Shown here piece by piece: positions 13,901 to 15,940 of a stretch of 15,940 nt of DNA. The translations under genes and the position numbers were made by a program. The DNA comes from Microbacteriaceae bacterium (lineage in GTDB: Bacteria; Actinomycetota; Actinomycetes; Actinomycetales; Microbacteriaceae). The stretch covers positions 1 through 15,940 of the forward strand of contig CANFKN010000010.1 of assembly GCA_947447385.1 (NCBI GenBank), given 5' to 3'. The stretch's first letter is position 1; every line of letters begins with the position of its first letter. The notes beneath the pieces were generated by a model that was not told where the DNA came from, searched no databases, and saw only the letters and a program-made list of their open reading frames with translations.

Positions 13901-15240
13901 TGGCAACCATAGTCAGAATGCCGAGCGTCTTGGCTGGTGCAGCCGAAGCTGCCGTCAACAAGTGGCTCATTGCTGAAGGCGCAGAAGTTGCCATCGGTCA
14001 ACCACTGGTTGAACTAGAAACCGAAAAAGCCGTCGTCGAATACAACGCAGAGATCGCCGGAACCATCGGGCGCTACCTGCTAGTCGAAGGCAAATCAGCC
14101 AACATCGGCGAGCCAATCTGCATCGTGCTAGCTGCCGGCGAACCTGCGAGTGCAATCGACGCTGCGCTCGCCGAGCTTGGTGGTTCTGCACCTGTGGCTG
14201 CAGCGGCACCGGCACCGGCAGCGGCACCGGCACCGGCAGCGGCACCGGTTGCCGCACCTGTGGCCACTCCGGTCGTAGCCCCCGTAGCTGCACCAATCGT
14301 TGCACCAGTTGTCGCACCAGTCGCCACCCCGATTGCTGCGCCGATTGCCGCACCCGCCGCGACATCTGGCACGCGAATCTTCGCATCACCGCTTGCCCGC
14401 AAACTGGCCCGCGAGAACAACCTCGACCTAAACGTGCTCTCGGGCACCGGGCCGCAGGGTCGCATTGTGCGCGCCGACGTTGAGGCTGCGATAGCAGCTA
14501 AGCCAAGCGCGCCGGCAGTCGCAGGGGCATCCGTGCTTGCAAGTGGCGCACCGCGGGCCAATGTTGTTACCGAGATTCCACTTTCGGGCATGCGCAAGGC
14601 AATTGCTCGCCGCCTGCTAGAGAGCAAGCAGACGATTCCGCACTTCTATTTGACTGCCGAGTGCAACGTTGACAAGTTGCTAGCTTTGCGCGCAGAGATC
14701 AATGCGGCTGGCGGCGTTAAGGTTTCGGTGAACGACTTTGTGATTTTGGCGGTTGCCAAGGCATTCGTTGATGTTCCTGAAGCCAACGTCACCTGGGGCG
14801 AAAGCGTGATCTATCAGCACTCAAATGTTGACATTTCGGTTGCCGTTTCGATTGATGGTGGCCTGGTTACCCCGGTCTTGCGTGATGCAGCTAACAAGAG
14901 CCTCACTGCAATTTCAGCTGAGGTGCGCGACCTTGCCGAACGTGGTCGTTCAAAGCGTCTGCAGCAGACTGAGCTTGAGGGCGGTTCGTTCTCGATCTCG
15001 AACTTGGGCATGTATGACACTCTTGAGTTCGCCGCAATCATCAACCCACCGCAGTCGGGAATTCTCGCTGTTGGTGCCGCTAAAAACCAGGTTGTGGTTG
15101 TCGATGGTGAAATGCGCGTCGCTAAGGTTATGCGCGTCACACTCTCGGCCGACCACCGTGCGGTCGATGGCGCATTGGCAGCTCAATGGCTCGCGGCTTT
15201 TGTGAAGCGAATCGAAAACCCTGTCACCTCGCTTATCTAA
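13900..15240 (+). CDS. Dihydrolipoamide acyltransferase (E2) of the same complex
   Basis: A 446-residue E2 with standard order: lipoyl domain 1-78 with ETEK and lipoyl Lys43; a long Ala/Pro/Val linker (about 97-156); a peripheral-subunit-binding domain (about 160-197, FASPLARKLARENNLDL and GTGPQGRIVRADV); and the acyltransferase domain (about 223-446) with the catalytic segment SADHRAVDG (His419, Asp423). It takes the acyl group from E1 on the swinging lipoyl arm and transfers it to CoA. Its ATG overlaps the E1 stop by one base (TAATG), so the two are translationally coupled and made in similar amounts. The acyl group is not readable from the sequence. There is one lipoyl domain only. An E3 is not encoded in the window and may come from elsewhere. 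Confidence 0.93.
   Translation: MATIVRMPSVLAGAAEAAVNKWLIAEGAEVAIGQPLVELETEKAVVEYNAEIAGTIGRYLLVEGKSANIGEPICIVLAAGEPASAIDAALAELGGSAPVAAAAPAPAAAPAPAAAPVAAPVATPVVAPVAAPIVAPVVAPVATPIAAPIAAPAATSGTRIFASPLARKLARENNLDLNVLSGTGPQGRIVRADVEAAIAAKPSAPAVAGASVLASGAPRANVVTEIPLSGMRKAIARRLLESKQTIPHFYLTAECNVDKLLALRAEINAAGGVKVSVNDFVILAVAKAFVDVPEANVTWGESVIYQHSNVDISVAVSIDGGLVTPVLRDAANKSLTAISAEVRDLAERGRSKRLQQTELEGGSFSISNLGMYDTLEFAAIINPPQSGILAVGAAKNQVVVVDGEMRVAKVMRVTLSADHRAVDGALAAQWLAAFVKRIENPVTSLI
14203..14248 (+). repeat. 18-bp minisatellite in the E2 linker
   Basis: The 18-bp unit GCGGCACCGGCACCGGCA repeats at 14203-14220 and 14221-14238, then partially to 14248, with no mismatch. It encodes AAPAPA-type linker. 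Looser Ala-Pro repeats continue to about 14367. Perfect identity suggests a slippage-prone tract that could vary the linker length without breaking the frame. Confidence 0.85.
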
Positions 15241-15257
15241 ATCTCTAAAAGATATGC

Positions 15258-15277
15258 AAGATTAGAAACCTAATCTT
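15258..15277. promoter_or_regulatory. Perfect 8-bp dyad between E2 and the aldehyde dehydrogenase
   Basis: AAGATTAG (15258-15265) and CTAATCTT (15270-15277) form a perfect inverted repeat with an AAAC centre in the 59-nt gap. It is AT-rich and lacks a T-run, so an operator or an mRNA-processing hairpin fits better than a terminator. Confidence 0.5.
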
Positions 15278-15299
15278 CGAATCAGAAACGGACAAACTG

Positions 15300-15940
15300 A
15301 TGAACGCATCACGCGAAGCTGCCCTTTTGGCAAAGGTGCCAACCCAGCTTTATATCAATGGCGCATGGGTCGATGGCTCAAGCGGCCACACCATCGATGT
15401 GCTCGACCCTGCCACTGGTGAGGTGCTTGCCAAAATCGCTGACGCCAGCGTTGAAGATGGCAAAGCTGCGATGGATGCTGCCGCAGCTGTGCAAGAGGAA
15501 TGGGCAAAGACCCCGCCTCGTGTGCGCGGTGAGTTGCTTCGCAAAGCGTTCGAGCGTGTGCAGGAGCTGAAAGACGACTTTGCGCTTTTGATGACTCTTG
15601 AAATGGGCAAGCCTTTGGCTGAGGCCGTTGGTGAGGTCAACTATGGAGCTGAGTTCTTGCGCTGGTTCAGCGAAGAGGCTGTGCGCATCACTGGCCGCTA
15701 TGGCACCAACCCTGAGGGCATCGGCCGCGCAATCGTTTCATATGCGCCGGTTGGCCCTTGCTACCTGATCACTCCGTGGAACTTTCCGCTTGCCATGGCA
15801 ACCCGCAAGATTGCACCGGCGATCGCAGCTGGTTGCACCATGGTCATCAAGCCAGCCACTTTGACCCCACTGACCACTTTGTATTTCGTCAAGATTCTTG
15901 AAGAAGTCGGTGTGCCTAAGGGTGTTGTCAACGTGATCAC
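15300..15940 (+). CDS. Aldehyde dehydrogenase, succinate-semialdehyde dehydrogenase-like (3' truncated by window)
   Basis: The first 213 codons of an NAD(P)-dependent aldehyde dehydrogenase; the frame is open to the window edge. Visible are the N-terminal segment QLYINGAWVDGSSGHTIDVLDPATGEVLAKIADAS, LMTLEMGKPLAEAVGEVNYGAEFLRWFSEEA, the cofactor-binding ITPWNFPLAMATRKIAPAIAAGCTMVIKPA and a TPLTTL segment. The overall pattern matches the succinate-semialdehyde dehydrogenase (GabD-like) branch. The catalytic Cys and Glu lie beyond the edge. The ATG at 15300 has only a weak upstream ribosome binding site. It lies 59 nt after E2 in the same direction and probably belongs to the operon, oxidising an aldehyde arising in the pathway. 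Substrate specificity cannot be confirmed from this part. Confidence 0.85.
   Translation, partial: MNASREAALLAKVPTQLYINGAWVDGSSGHTIDVLDPATGEVLAKIADASVEDGKAAMDAAAAVQEEWAKTPPRVRGELLRKAFERVQELKDDFALLMTLEMGKPLAEAVGEVNYGAEFLRWFSEEAVRITGRYGTNPEGIGRAIVSYAPVGPCYLITPWNFPLAMATRKIAPAIAAGCTMVIKPATLTPLTTLYFVKILEEVGVPKGVVNVI

Noticed and set aside
14073..14627. 184-residue minus-strand frame rich in Ala, Gly and Thr
   Set aside because: The low-complexity protein is the antisense reading of the Ala/Pro linker repeats of E2; it has no independent support.

Overview
The window looks like a chromosomal segment of an actinobacterium, probably a moderate-GC member of the Microbacteriaceae of the freshwater planktonic kind. 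This is an inference from a GTP-dependent PEP carboxykinase, several GTG starts behind good Shine-Dalgarno sites (AAGGAGG/AGGAG), a lipoprotein binding protein, Ala/Pro-rich linkers and about 50-55% GC by eye. No rRNA, tRNA, insertion sequence, phage gene or CRISPR array was seen. Every large gene appears intact; the two edge genes are cut by the window.

Layout. Positions 1-26 hold only the first codons of a divergent minus-strand gene. A long AT-rich regulatory region (27-403) with several TGAAC-type dyads follows. Next comes a plus-strand sugar-type ABC importer operon (404-5187): a permease, a lipoprotein substrate-binding protein, then a single protein in which the double ATPase is fused to a second permease. 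A strong bidirectional terminator (5264-5301) separates it from a convergent minus-strand pair (7402-5319): an EboE-like TIM-barrel protein and a 3-hydroxyisobutyrate-dehydrogenase-like oxidoreductase, nearly touching. An XRE-cupin regulator (7587-8309) is divergent from that pair. These genes plausibly form one uptake-and-catabolism module for an unknown sugar, polyol or related compound.

Next, on the minus strand, are pckG (10157-8355), a GntR/FCD regulator (10981-10322) and a VOC-family protein (11575-11033). Divergent from the VOC gene is a plus-strand operon: a fused E1 alpha/beta 2-oxoacid-dehydrogenase-type protein (11702-13900), its lipoyl E2 partner (13900-15240, stop and start overlapping) and an aldehyde dehydrogenase resembling succinate-semialdehyde dehydrogenase (15300 to the edge). 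A shared GCCAAATAC motif in front of the GntR gene and in the VOC/E1 divergent promoter suggests that the GntR protein controls both. No E3 gene is present in the window.

The most unusual points are: tandem duplications that include the stop codon, in frame, at the ends of several genes (clearest after the ABC fusion and the GntR gene); an EboE-like protein outside any visible ebo cluster, beside an ABC importer; the asymmetric importer with one free and one ATPase-fused permease; and a fused E1 whose substrate-side loops look atypical, so its substrate cannot be named.
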